A stretch of 52,890 nucleotides of DNA, taken from the NCBI GenBank assembly GCA_022824365.1, contig JAJEAA010000026.1, positions 1 to 52,890 of the forward strand. Direction: 5' to 3'. Of the stretch, positions 7,324 through 15,788 are shown piece after piece (position 1 is the first letter of the stretch; each line of letters opens with the position of its first letter). The notes under the pieces are model-generated. The model was not told the origin of the DNA. It did no database searches and saw only the letters and a list, made by a program, of their open reading frames with translations. This stretch comes from Anaerolineae bacterium (lineage in GTDB: Bacteria > Chloroflexota > Anaerolineae > Aggregatilineales > Phototrophicaceae). Made by a program: the position numbers and the translations under genes.

Positions 7324-8223
7324 GTGTATTTGCTGGCGGAAGCTTCGCCGCGCTTTCGGCTGGTTCGCCTGCCTTTGAGCCGCGATCAGTTTTTCCTGCT
7401 GCTGGCTGCTTTTAATCAGCTCTTCATCGCCGTCGACATTTATCTGGCGCACAGCATCAATGGTACGCTAAAGTCGAACGAGTGGATACCGATCGTGTAT
7501 GGCGGCTTAGCGGGCATCGCGCTTTTGGCGGCGGGCGCCATCGCGCTGGAAAATCGGCCGCGGGCGACGCGGCTGGCGAATCTGGTCTTCGTCGTCGGGA
7601 TTGCGATCGGGCTGCTGGGCGCCTGGTTCCATCTGAACCGGACCGTGCTGCTGGATAGGGGCTTGGTGAGCCTGGAAGCGGTGAGCAGCTTGATATGGGC
7701 GCCGCCGGTGATCGGACCGCTTTTCTTCGTTTTGATCAGCGTACTAGGCATCAGCGCCGCCTGGGTGGAAGCGCCGGTCGATAGCGGCAGGCTCCGGCTC
7801 TTTGGCGAGCGGCATGTGCAGATGCCGTACAGCAAGACGCGAGCCTACATGCTGATCACGGCGATCTTCATCCTGGCGACATTGATCAGCAGCGTGCTGG
7901 ACCACGCGCGGATTCGCTTTGACAACGTCTGGGTTTGGCTGCCGGTCGCGGCGGCGCTGTTTGGCTTCACGACCAGCCTGTTTCTGGGCATCTTTCAAAA
8001 GCCCAATGCCGGCGATATTGTCGTGCATGCGGTCGCTATGCTGCTGATCGTTCTGGTCGGCCTTATCGGTTTCGTCTTGCACACAGAATCGAGCTTGACA
8101 GCATCCGGCGCGATCGTGATGGAGCGTTTTCTGCGCGGGTCGCCTTTGCTGGCGCCGCTGCTATTTTGCAACGTCGGTGTGATGGGATTGCTGGCGCTGC
8201 TGGATCCGCGGGAGATGCGTTAA
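7324..8223 (+). CDS. Eight-helix membrane protein, probable quinone-side partner of the octaheme cytochrome
   Basis: Not a family that I can name. About eight hydrophobic helices (near 22-40, 57-77, 86-105, 122-145, 178-198, 207-227, 236-254 and 272-292) fill the protein. Several histidines sit in or near helices (H44, FHLNR near 110, VHAVAM near 238, LHTESS near 252) and could bind b hemes or line a quinone site, but this is inference. It starts with GTG 2 bases after the octaheme stop, with GGGAG upstream, so the two are almost certainly translated together. Membrane partners of octaheme enzymes usually pass electrons to or from the quinone pool, which is the role proposed here. Confidence 0.7.
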   Translation: MYLLAEASPRFRLVRLPLSRDQFFLLLAAFNQLFIAVDIYLAHSINGTLKSNEWIPIVYGGLAGIALLAAGAIALENRPRATRLANLVFVVGIAIGLLGAWFHLNRTVLLDRGLVSLEAVSSLIWAPPVIGPLFFVLISVLGISAAWVEAPVDSGRLRLFGERHVQMPYSKTRAYMLITAIFILATLISSVLDHARIRFDNVWVWLPVAAALFGFTTSLFLGIFQKPNAGDIVVHAVAMLLIVLVGLIGFVLHTESSLTASGAIVMERFLRGSPLLAPLLFCNVGVMGLLALLDPREMR

Positions 8224-8318
8224 CCGAGCCAAAGATTAGCCGCAGAGTACGCAGAGAAAAGCTGTATTGATAGCTGGGCGACAGTTTCCCTCTTCGGACG
8301 GCGGCGGAGAAGCAGATC

Positions 8319-8346
8319 GTGACAAAAATCACAATTTCGCTATAAT
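8319..8346 (+). promoter_or_regulatory. Promoter of the ccm operon, GTGACA-N16-TATAAT
   Basis: A perfect -10 (8341-8346) and a good -35 (8319-8324) sit 36 bases before the ccmE start, at the head of the maturation operon. The preceding 95 bases carry GCCGCAGAGTACGCAGAG (8239-8256), part of a dispersed intergenic sequence also seen at 5018. Confidence 0.55.
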
Positions 8347-8382
8347 CCAAGCTACAGCATCAAAGACGCAATTGTGAAGCTT

Positions 8383-8913
8383 ATGTCAGACATCAGTTGG
8401 GAAAAGCCAAAGAACCTGGAGAAGCGGAAGCGTTCGCAACGCCTCAAGTTCCTGACGGCTGGCGTCGTCATATTGGCGGCGGTGCTCTATCTCCTGATTT
8501 CGGGCACATTGCAGGGCGCGCGTTATTTCATTACGGTGGCGGATTTGTTGCCGGGCGACAATTATAAGGGGCAGACCGTGCGCATCTCCGGCGCGGTCGA
8601 TGGCGAGACGATCGATTACGACAGCGAGAACGCGGTCATTCAGTTTGAGATCGTCAATATTCCGGGCGAGTATGACGACCTGGCGGCGGCGCTGCATGAA
8701 GCGCTGCTGGATCCGACGGCGCCGCGCCTACGCGTGCGGGTCGAGGATGCGGCCATGCCCGACTTGCTGCAGCATGAAGCGCAGGCGATCCTGACCGGCG
8801 CATTGGGCGACGACGGAATTTTCCATGCGACCGAACTGCTTTTGAAATGCCCGAGCCGCTTTGAGGAAAGCACGGGTCCCGAGGGCTTGAGCAAGATACC
8901 GGAACATCAATAA
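8383..8913 (+). CDS. ccmE: CcmE, periplasmic heme chaperone (cysteine type)
   Basis: Heme chaperone that accepts heme from the CcmABCD release complex and hands it to CcmF/H. Residues 24-45 form the N-terminal anchor, followed by the OB-fold beta domain (YFITVADLL to ATELLLKCPSRFE). In the usual protein heme binds covalently to His in HxxxY. Here the equivalent position reads C156-P-S-R-F160, so it belongs to the CxxxY-like variant known from archaea and some sulfate reducers, with Phe in place of Tyr. ATG 8383 is preferred to GTG 8374, but neither has a clear RBS. The stop overlaps the ccmF start (TAATG). Confidence 0.9.
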   Translation: MSDISWEKPKNLEKRKRSQRLKFLTAGVVILAAVLYLLISGTLQGARYFITVADLLPGDNYKGQTVRISGAVDGETIDYDSENAVIQFEIVNIPGEYDDLAAALHEALLDPTAPRLRVRVEDAAMPDLLQHEAQAILTGALGDDGIFHATELLLKCPSRFEESTGPEGLSKIPEHQ

Positions 8914-11024
8914 TGTTGGCTGAGGTTGGGCTGGCCTCACTGACAATCGCCTTTGTCCTGGCGGTTTACGCGGCGCTCGCCTCCACGCTTGGCGCGCGCA
9001 ATCACTCGGACGGCGCGATAGTCAGCGGCCGCAATGCCGCGTTGCTGACTTTTCCGGCGCTGCTGCTGGCGGCGGCTATGCTGGTCATAGCGCTCCTGAC
9101 CGAGCAATACCAAATCAGTTACGTCTACGAAGTCACTGATCCGCGGACGCCGGCGCTGTACCGCGTCACGGCGCTTTGGGGATCACAGCGAGGCTCGCTG
9201 CTCTTCTGGTCGCTGCTGATGAGTCTGTTCACGAGCGCGGCGATCTGGCTCAACTGGCGCGGCGAGCGGCGCTTGATGCCTTACGCGATCGCCGCCATGA
9301 TGGCGACCCTGGCGTTTTTCCTCGGTTTGTCGCTCTTCATCGAGAATCCCTTCGAGCGCTGGTGGCTGCTGCCAGCTGCGCCATTGGGCGAACAGGAGCT
9401 ATCAAGCGCGCTGATACCAGCGGGGGCGGTAGCGCCCTCCGAGAGCGCGCTGCGGGCGGGCGCGCAGGGTTTGAATCCGCTCTTGCGACACTTCGGCATG
9501 GTGATTCATCCGCCCATGCTTTACCTGGGGTTCGTCGGCTTTACCATCCCCTTCGCCTTTGCGCTGGCGGCATTGGCCAGCGGCGAGCTCTCGACCGGCT
9601 GGATCAAAGCGACGCGGACCTGGTCGCTGATCGCCTGGATCTTCCTCAGTCTGGGTTTGATCCTGGGCGGCCGCTGGGCTTACGATGTCCTGGGCTGGGG
9701 CGGCTATTGGGGCTGGGACCCGGTCGAGAACGCTGCCTTCCTGCCCTGGCTGATGGGAACAGCTTTCATCCACAGCGTGATGATTCAGGAAAAGCGCGGC
9801 ATGCTCAAGCTCTGGAATATGCTGCTGGTCATCGCGACATTTTCGGCGGTGATGTTCGGCACCTTCGCCACCCGCAGCGGCGTTATCGAAAGCGTGCACA
9901 GTTTCGCCCGCAGCGAGGTCGGTTTCCCGATGTTGGGCTTCTGGGCGGCCATCACCTTGGTCGCGCTGACGCTGCTGCTATGGCGCTGGCGGCGCGGCGA
10001 ACTGCAAGATGAGCATCAATTCGCCAATCTGCTCAGCCGCGAATCGCTTTTTGTGCTGAACAATGTCGTCTTCATCGCGCTTTTCATCGCCATATTCTGG
10101 GGCAGCTTCGGCTTGCCAATCATATCGGAACTCTTCTTCGGCGTGGAAGTGACCATCGGCGCGGAGGCTTTTGAATTCTTCGTCGTGCCGCTGTTCATCG
10201 CCATGTATATCTTGATGGGCCTGGCGCCGCTCTCAGCCTGGGGAGCGACCTCGCTGGCGCGCTTGGGGATGGCGCTGCGGCTTCCGCTGGTCCTGACGGC
10301 GCTGAGCGTCATCGTATTATGGGCGAGCGGGACCAGCTTGCTTGTATCGCTGCTGGGCTATGGCGTCGTGTTATTCGCTGGCTATGTCGCGCTCTACGAA
10401 ATCTATCGCGGGGCGGCGGCGCGGCGGCGCTCGCTGGAGGAAAGCTGGCTCCGCGCGGGGCTGGCGCTGTTTCGGCGCAATCAGCGGCGCTATGGCGGCT
10501 ATATCGTGCATCTGGGCGTCACGGTCATCGGCATCGGCGTCATCGGCAGCTCGGTGTTTCAAACCGAAGTGCAGCATACGGTGGCGCGGGGCGAGATGAT
10601 AGCGGTGCGGGATTATGCCCTGCGCTACGATGACTTCATCCGGGCGCAAGCGGTTGACGGGCGCATGATGAACATCGCGCCGGTCACGCTCTTTCGCGAT
10701 GGCGCGTCAATCGCGACGCTGCGACCGCGAATAGACGATTACGCGCAGATGCCTATGACCATTGCCGGGGCGCATAGCACCCTCGAACGGGACTTTTATG
10801 TATTGCTGATCGGCGGCGACCATGAGCGGGCGACTTTCCGCATCTACATTAATCCGCTGGTCAACCTGGTCTGGTGGGGCGGTATTCTGTTAATCATCGG
10901 CACCGTCATCGCGACCTATCCGAAAGCGTTGCCGGCGCGTCAGTCCCGGAAGCGCGAGGGGGCAAGGCAGCAATCCGCCCAGCCCCTTCCCCCACAAGAG
11001 GGGAAGAAGAGCATCGTCCCGTAA
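8913..11024 (+). CDS. ccmF: CcmF, cytochrome c heme lyase subunit
   Basis: Large polytopic protein that attaches heme to apocytochrome CxxCH sites on the outer face of the membrane. The tryptophan-rich heme-handling motif is clear (GGYWGWDPVENAAFLPWL, with W266, W268 and D269), and LWGSQRGSLLFW and FGTFATRSGV are typical of the family. The 703-residue length and some 14-15 hydrophobic segments agree with CcmF. A soluble loop (about 545-640) lies between the last two helices. The final 25 residues are Lys/Gln/Pro-rich and are encoded over a 7-bp hairpin (CTTCCCC/GGGGAAG, 10986-11006), so the C-terminus may have grown into intergenic repeat DNA. Confidence 0.95.
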   Translation: MLAEVGLASLTIAFVLAVYAALASTLGARNHSDGAIVSGRNAALLTFPALLLAAAMLVIALLTEQYQISYVYEVTDPRTPALYRVTALWGSQRGSLLFWSLLMSLFTSAAIWLNWRGERRLMPYAIAAMMATLAFFLGLSLFIENPFERWWLLPAAPLGEQELSSALIPAGAVAPSESALRAGAQGLNPLLRHFGMVIHPPMLYLGFVGFTIPFAFALAALASGELSTGWIKATRTWSLIAWIFLSLGLILGGRWAYDVLGWGGYWGWDPVENAAFLPWLMGTAFIHSVMIQEKRGMLKLWNMLLVIATFSAVMFGTFATRSGVIESVHSFARSEVGFPMLGFWAAITLVALTLLLWRWRRGELQDEHQFANLLSRESLFVLNNVVFIALFIAIFWGSFGLPIISELFFGVEVTIGAEAFEFFVVPLFIAMYILMGLAPLSAWGATSLARLGMALRLPLVLTALSVIVLWASGTSLLVSLLGYGVVLFAGYVALYEIYRGAAARRRSLEESWLRAGLALFRRNQRRYGGYIVHLGVTVIGIGVIGSSVFQTEVQHTVARGEMIAVRDYALRYDDFIRAQAVDGRMMNIAPVTLFRDGASIATLRPRIDDYAQMPMTIAGAHSTLERDFYVLLIGGDHERATFRIYINPLVNLVWWGGILLIIGTVIATYPKALPARQSRKREGARQQSAQPLPPQEGKKSIVP

Positions 11025-11084
11025 ACTAACACATTCCTGGGACCACATATCTTGCTTTGGCCAACAGATACTGAACTGAATGCC

Positions 11085-11576
11085 GTGACGCTCTGCAAAG
11101 CTCTGCTTCGTCTCTCTCTCATTGCAGTTGTTTTGCTGGCTGCTATGGTATTGGCGCAGGGCGATGCGGCGACGGACAATGATGTGATTCGTGTCGCGCA
11201 ACGGATGTACTGTCCGGTCTGCGAGAACATCCCGCTGGACGAATGCCAGACGGGCGCTTGCCTGGAGTGGAAAGAGGAGATTCGCGCGCAGTTAACCGCC
11301 GGGCGCAGCGAGCAAGAGGTCATCGACAGCTTCGTGGCTCGCTTTGGCGATCATGTCGTCGGCGTGCCGCAGGATCCGGTGCTGCGGGCGCTGACGGTGA
11401 TCATGCCGCTGCTGGGGACGGCGCTGGCAATCGGCGTCGGCGCGCATACCTTCCGGCTTTTCGGGCGGCGGCGGAAGCTGAGCTCCCCGGACGCGGAGGC
11501 CATCGCATCAAAGGGCGAAGTACCAGACGAGATCTATCGACGGCGAGTGGAAGAAGACGCGCGGGCGCGGCTCTGA
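11085..11576 (+). CDS. ccmH: CcmH/CycL-type apocytochrome c thiol reductase
   Basis: Thioredoxin-like partner that keeps the cysteines of apocytochrome c reduced for heme ligation. A signal peptide (1-25) precedes the conserved box MYCPVCEN with C43 and C46, followed by the family helix EWKEEIRAQL and FGDHVVGVP. Two extra cysteines (C54, C59) lie just after the active site. A membrane helix (about 108-126) and a 35-residue cytosolic tail complete it. I chose GTG 11085 because it begins the signal peptide; TTG 11052 would add 11 unneeded residues. Length (163) is normal. It sits directly after ccmF, with which it forms the heme lyase. Confidence 0.9.
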   Translation: MTLCKALLRLSLIAVVLLAAMVLAQGDAATDNDVIRVAQRMYCPVCENIPLDECQTGACLEWKEEIRAQLTAGRSEQEVIDSFVARFGDHVVGVPQDPVLRALTVIMPLLGTALAIGVGAHTFRLFGRRRKLSSPDAEAIASKGEVPDEIYRRRVEEDARARL

Positions 11577-11600
11577 GGCCGAGCCGGCAGCGGGTGCGCC

Positions 11601-12170
11601 ATGACCCAAATCGACAAGTTCGCCTTCAGCAATTCCAGCAAGCCGGCGCGGGAGCCACGCGGCTTGGTTTGCCCGGTCCTGCTGCTGGGCGTGATCGTAT
11701 TCGCGCTGGTCCTGGGCTGGCAACTGACCGAGCGAAATCGCGGCCGCCCCCTGAGCGGACCGGCGCCGGACTTCGGGCTGACGCTCTTCGACGGGGGCGA
11801 GTTCAAGCTCTCGGACTATCATGGCAAAGTGGTGCTGATCAACTTCTGGGCGAGTTGGTGCCCGCCCTGCCGCGATGAAGCGCCCGACTTGCAGGCTCTG
11901 CATATCGATTATCAAGACGAGGGATTCACGCTGCTGGGCATTAATATGCTGGAGAGCTCAAGACAAAAAGCGCTTGACTTCATCGCCGAGTTTGATATCA
12001 GCTACGCAAACGGCGAAGACTTGGGCCAATACGTGACAAATCTGTATCGCGTCGAAGGTCCGCCGGAGAGCTTCCTCATCGACCGGGATGGCAAGGTGCG
12101 GCAGTTTTATTTCGGCAGCGTCAATTATGATCTGGTGAGCAGCGCCATCGAAGCGCTGTTGGCGGAGTAA
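11601..12170 (+). CDS. CcmG/ResA-type membrane-anchored thioredoxin
   Basis: Reduces disulfides in the cytochrome maturation pathway, outside the membrane. An N-terminal anchor (about 24-42) is followed by a TlpA-like thioredoxin fold: APDFGLTLFDG, then the active site WASWCPPCRDE with C87 and C90, and VEGPPESFLID. In the last motif the cis-proline is preserved, but the usual Thr just after it is Ser. It lies 24 bases after ccmH and 2 bases before the CcmI-like gene. CcmG/DsbE and ResA cannot be separated on sequence alone; the operon favours CcmG. Confidence 0.9.
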   Translation: MTQIDKFAFSNSSKPAREPRGLVCPVLLLGVIVFALVLGWQLTERNRGRPLSGPAPDFGLTLFDGGEFKLSDYHGKVVLINFWASWCPPCRDEAPDLQALHIDYQDEGFTLLGINMLESSRQKALDFIAEFDISYANGEDLGQYVTNLYRVEGPPESFLIDRDGKVRQFYFGSVNYDLVSSAIEALLAE

Positions 12171-12172
12171 CG

Positions 12173-12580
12173 ATGAGCATCGCCGGCTTGTTGATTTCCC
12201 TCCTTCTGGCCGCCATCGCGATCGCGATCGTGGCGCGGCCGCTGTTGCGATCCCGGCGCGGCGGTCAGCAAGAGAACGCCAGCCGGCAGCAGCAACGGGA
12301 GCAACTGCGGACCTACTATGAACGGGTTCTGACCAATATCCGCGACCTGGATGAAGACTTCTCGACGGGCAAGCAGAGCGGAGCCGACCATCAGGAGGAA
12401 CGCGAAGTCTGGCTACAGCGGGGGATTATATTGTTGCGCGCGCTGGATGAACTGGACAAAGAGCAGCGCCCCCCTTCCAGCGCGAGCGAGGCTGATAGCA
12501 TTGACCGCGCGATTGAAGCGGCGGTGGCTGCCTACCGCGAGACGGCGAATCAAGACGCCCCCAATTCGGGGCGAGGCTGA
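12173..12580 (+). CDS. CcmI N-terminal-like protein
   Basis: Small membrane protein that matches the N-terminal part of CcmI/CycH. It has one helix (about 4-21), then a basic and glutamine-rich coiled stretch with RVLTNIRDLDEDFSTGK, close to the RELDxDFxxGKLS pattern of CcmI, which helps deliver apocytochrome to the heme lyase. The periplasmic TPR domain of full CcmI is missing, so at 135 residues it is a short version, as is common outside Proteobacteria. The protein ends in a variable tail. It starts 2 bases after ccmG and ends 2 bases before the cytochrome lipoprotein gene. Confidence 0.75.
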   Translation: MSIAGLLISLLLAAIAIAIVARPLLRSRRGGQQENASRQQQREQLRTYYERVLTNIRDLDEDFSTGKQSGADHQEEREVWLQRGIILLRALDELDKEQRPPSSASEADSIDRAIEAAVAAYRETANQDAPNSGRG

Positions 12581-12582
12581 GC

Positions 12583-14298
12583 ATGCGTCGGCTGATAACG
12601 ACCTTTCTGCTCGCGGTCGCGCTCAGCGGCTGCGCCGGCTTGAGTGGCGAGCCGGATATTGTGATGACTGTCCTGCCGCCGACGGCAGCGCCAATCACGC
12701 CGTCCAGCGCCTGGCAGCCGGACCTTGAAAACGGCGCGCGGATCTTCGCCGAACGCTGCGCGGATTGTCACGGCGAGAGCGGCGATGGGCTGGGGGATCT
12801 GGTCTTGGCGGGCAGCGTCGGTCGGCCGCCGGATATGACCGACCAGGCGGCGGTATCGCTGAAGTCGCCGCTAATATATTATGAAATCATCACCGAGGGC
12901 CGGCTCGAAAAGTTGATGCCGCCTTGGGAGGAGGCGCTGACGGAAGCCGAACGTTGGGATGTCGCGCTGTACAGCTACAGCCGCAGCTATGATGACGCCC
13001 TCTTGGCGGCCGGCGAATCGATCTGGACCGAGACTTGCGCGGGCTGCGAAATGCCGGCGCTGATCCCGCCTGTCTACAGCGATGCGGCTTATGGGGCGCA
13101 GTTGAATGCTGCGCAATTTGGCGGCGCGTTGGCGGCGGATGAGATCGGCGCGGTTGTCGCATACCTGCGGCTGAAGTCGCTGGAATCGGCGGAGAGCAGT
13201 GAGGCTATCCCACTCGGCGATATCGCCGGACGCGTCCTGCACGGCAGCGCCGGTGGGGTCGTCCCGGCCGATACGACGGTGCAATTGCAGTACGGGAATA
13301 GCGAGCTGGGATTCAGCCTCGCCGAAACCAGCTTGGACGCCGACTTGAGTTTCAGTTTCGACGGCATTCCGCTGAGGGAAGCATTCAGATATGTCGTCAG
13401 CGCGGTGTATCAGGGTCGGCTGTTCAGTCGGCAATTGCCGGAGGCGCCCGCGACCGATGTGACGATTCAGCTTTTCGATGTGACGGATGATCCGGCGGTT
13501 CTCAAGATCTCGCGGATTGATCTCTTCGTAGACGCCATCGAACTGGCGGATTTGGGCTCGGGACTGCATATCTCGCAGCTTATCGGCTTCGAGAACAAGT
13601 CGGACCGTATCTTCACCAGCGGGCGGAGCTTTGATGACGGGCGCGAGGCCGTCCAGCTGCTGCAATTCCCGCGTGGCGCGCGCGTCATGAGCGGCGATCA
13701 AAGCGGACGTTACGTCGTGATTGAAGATATGGAGAATATCCCCGACTCCGTCATCGACACGCGGCCCGCGCCGCCGGGCGATTCGCATCAGGTCCTGATG
13801 GAGTACTTCCTGCCCTATGATGGGGAAGCGCGAATTGAACAGAACTTCATCTACGCGCTTGACGCCGACATCAGCGTGAGGCTCCTGGACAAGCTCAGCA
13901 TCGATAGCGACCTGCTGCAACTGGAACGGGCTGATGATCCCAGTGAAGAGTTTCCTCTGTATACCGGGCAACTGCGCGCCGACGACAAGCCCGAGTTGCG
14001 CCTGGAAATCAGCGGCGATCCTTTCGCAACCAGCAGCGACGGCAATTTTATCGTGACGCAGGAGAGTCTGCTCCCGTTGCTGGCCGGCGCGGGCGGCGTC
14101 ATCGTCGCCCTCTTCGCCGGATACAGTCTAATGCGGCGACGCCGCGACAATGGAGTCGATGAAATTGACAAGCTGGTGGCGGAGTTGGCGCGTTTGGATG
14201 ACGATCACGACCAGGGGCGGATCAATCACGATCTGTATCACCATCGGCGGCGCGAACTCAAAGCGCGCCTGACCGAGTTGATGGCGGAAGACGAATAA
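12583..14298 (+). CDS. Cytochrome c lipoprotein with a degenerate second heme site, carried inside the ccm operon
   Basis: Signal peptide with lipobox LSGC (C17) suggests a lipid anchor. The first heme domain has CADCH (59-63) and a probable Met ligand in LMPPW (M112). A second cytochrome-like domain follows, but its motif reads CAGCE (152-156), with Glu in place of the proximal His, so covalent heme there is unlikely to be normally ligated. Residues 205-300 resemble a carboxypeptidase-regulatory-type beta sandwich, followed by another beta-rich region. The end is a membrane helix (about 487-508) and a cytosolic segment with RLDDDHDQGRINHDLYHHRR, like the tail seen in CcmI-related proteins. 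Thus it is anchored at both ends. No known Ccm component matches the whole protein; it may be a substrate or an accessory factor. Confidence 0.75.
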   Translation: MRRLITTFLLAVALSGCAGLSGEPDIVMTVLPPTAAPITPSSAWQPDLENGARIFAERCADCHGESGDGLGDLVLAGSVGRPPDMTDQAAVSLKSPLIYYEIITEGRLEKLMPPWEEALTEAERWDVALYSYSRSYDDALLAAGESIWTETCAGCEMPALIPPVYSDAAYGAQLNAAQFGGALAADEIGAVVAYLRLKSLESAESSEAIPLGDIAGRVLHGSAGGVVPADTTVQLQYGNSELGFSLAETSLDADLSFSFDGIPLREAFRYVVSAVYQGRLFSRQLPEAPATDVTIQLFDVTDDPAVLKISRIDLFVDAIELADLGSGLHISQLIGFENKSDRIFTSGRSFDDGREAVQLLQFPRGARVMSGDQSGRYVVIEDMENIPDSVIDTRPAPPGDSHQVLMEYFLPYDGEARIEQNFIYALDADISVRLLDKLSIDSDLLQLERADDPSEEFPLYTGQLRADDKPELRLEISGDPFATSSDGNFIVTQESLLPLLAGAGGVIVALFAGYSLMRRRRDNGVDEIDKLVAELARLDDDHDQGRINHDLYHHRRRELKARLTELMAEDE

Positions 14299-15015
14299 AT
14301 GACGATGACCGGCGAGCGCGCTATCATCGAAGTCGAGCGTCTGAGCAAGATCTATGGCGTCCTGCCGGCTTTGCAAGGCGTGAATTTCAATGTCTCGCGG
14401 GGGGAGTTCGTCGCGCTGCTCGGCGCCAACGGCAGCGGTAAATCGACCTTGCTGCGTTTGCTCAGCGGATTGAGCAAGCCGAGCGCCGGTACAGTTCGCA
14501 TTGGCGGCTGGGAGTTGCCGCGAGAGGCGATGGCCATAAGAGCGCAGATCGGCCTGGTGGCGCATCGTCCGTTGCTCTATGAGAACTTGACCGCGCGCGA
14601 GAACCTCGCGTTTTTTGGGCGCATGTATGGAATGCAAAAGACGGAATGCGAAGCGCGAGGCAAAACCTTGCTGCGGCAGGTCGGTTTGGCGCGCCGCGTC
14701 GATACTTTAGTCCGCACATTTTCACGCGGGATGAAGCAGCGTTTGAGCATCGCGCGCACCCTCTTGCACGAGCCCGATGTGCTGCTTTTGGACGAGCCCT
14801 ACAGCGGCTTGGACAGGAGCGTCGCCGAATCGCTGGATGACTTGCTGGCGGCGGCGCAGCAGGAGGGGCGCACGATCATCTTGAGCACGCATCAATTGGA
14901 GCGCTTGCCGCCGACCGCCGGGCGCGCCTTGATCTTGTCGCGGGGCCAGGTCGCTTATGACGGCGCCATTGAAGCAAGTGAACTGGCTGTGATTTACCAA
15001 AGCGCTGGCGTATGA
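14299..15015 (+). CDS. ccmA: CcmA, ATPase of the heme-release ABC transporter
   Basis: Cytosolic ATP-binding subunit that, with CcmB, drives release of heme-loaded CcmE from CcmC/D. Walker A GANGSGKST is at 42-50, the signature appears as SRGMKQR (about 144-150), and Walker B with D-loop is LLLDEPYSGLD (about 160-170), followed by the switch histidine in LSTHQ. Its 238-residue length is usual. The start ATG directly follows the preceding stop (TAA-ATG), and its stop overlaps ccmB, indicating coupled translation. Specificity is inferred from the operon, since ABC ATPases look alike. Confidence 0.92.
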   Translation: MTMTGERAIIEVERLSKIYGVLPALQGVNFNVSRGEFVALLGANGSGKSTLLRLLSGLSKPSAGTVRIGGWELPREAMAIRAQIGLVAHRPLLYENLTARENLAFFGRMYGMQKTECEARGKTLLRQVGLARRVDTLVRTFSRGMKQRLSIARTLLHEPDVLLLDEPYSGLDRSVAESLDDLLAAAQQEGRTIILSTHQLERLPPTAGRALILSRGQVAYDGAIEASELAVIYQSAGV

Positions 15016-15683
15016 AAACATCGTATGTCGAGACTGTCCTCGCCATCATCGGCAAAGATCTGCGCATTGAACTGCGCTCGCGCGAGCTGATAAGCGTGAT
15101 GGCGGTATTCGCGCTCTTGAGCATCCTGGTCTTCAGCTTCGCGCTGGAGCTTGACCGCGCCGCCCGGGAAGAAGTGGTGGGCGGAGTGCTTTGGGTGACG
15201 TTGATCTTCGCCAGCCTGCTTGGTCTCAATCGCAGCCTGGCGCAAGAGTATGACCAAGGCAATCTCGATGCCCTGCTGCTGACCCCGACGCCGCGCTCGG
15301 CGATATTCATCGGCAAGTTCGCGGGCAACGCGCTTTTCACCGGGCTCGTAGGCTTGCTGCTCTTGCCCTTGATGACCGCGCTTTACGGCATGAACCTGCT
15401 TGACGGGCGGCTGATCGCGACTGCCTTGGTTGGCGTCTTTGGTTTCTGCGCGGTCGGGACGCTGCTGGCGACCATGACTGCGCAGACGCGAGCGCGCGAG
15501 GCGCTGCTGCCAATCGCCATGCTGCCGCTGGCTTTGCCATTTCTGCTGACAGCCGTACGCGCGACCAAAGGCATCTTGACCGGCGCAGCGGAATGGCAGG
15601 TCTGGTTCCAGTTGCTGGCCGGCATCACCGTCATCTATTTCGTGCTTTGCCTGCTCCTTTACGGATACGTTGTCGAGGAGTAA
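15012..15683 (+). CDS. ccmB: CcmB, membrane subunit of the heme-release ABC transporter
   Basis: Six-helix permease-like protein that pairs with CcmA. The opening ELRSRELISVMAVFALL, and LNRSLAQEYDQGNLDALLLTP with the following IFIGKF are typical of the CcmB family. Helices fall near 27-45, 53-72, 101-121, 135-154, 163-186 and 195-218. The length of 223 residues is normal. ATG overlaps the ccmA stop by 4 bases. In System I, CcmAB act only with CcmC and a CcmD-type protein, both encoded next. Confidence 0.92.
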   Translation: MKTSYVETVLAIIGKDLRIELRSRELISVMAVFALLSILVFSFALELDRAAREEVVGGVLWVTLIFASLLGLNRSLAQEYDQGNLDALLLTPTPRSAIFIGKFAGNALFTGLVGLLLLPLMTALYGMNLLDGRLIATALVGVFGFCAVGTLLATMTAQTRAREALLPIAMLPLALPFLLTAVRATKGILTGAAEWQVWFQLLAGITVIYFVLCLLLYGYVVEE

Positions 15684-15788
15684 GCGAGCCGGGGTTGGCG
15701 ATCACAATCTACAAATATGACGAATCCTTTGGTAGAATTTTATAGCTTTATGACATTTTTTGCTGGCTTACGAGAATCGGAGACGACC

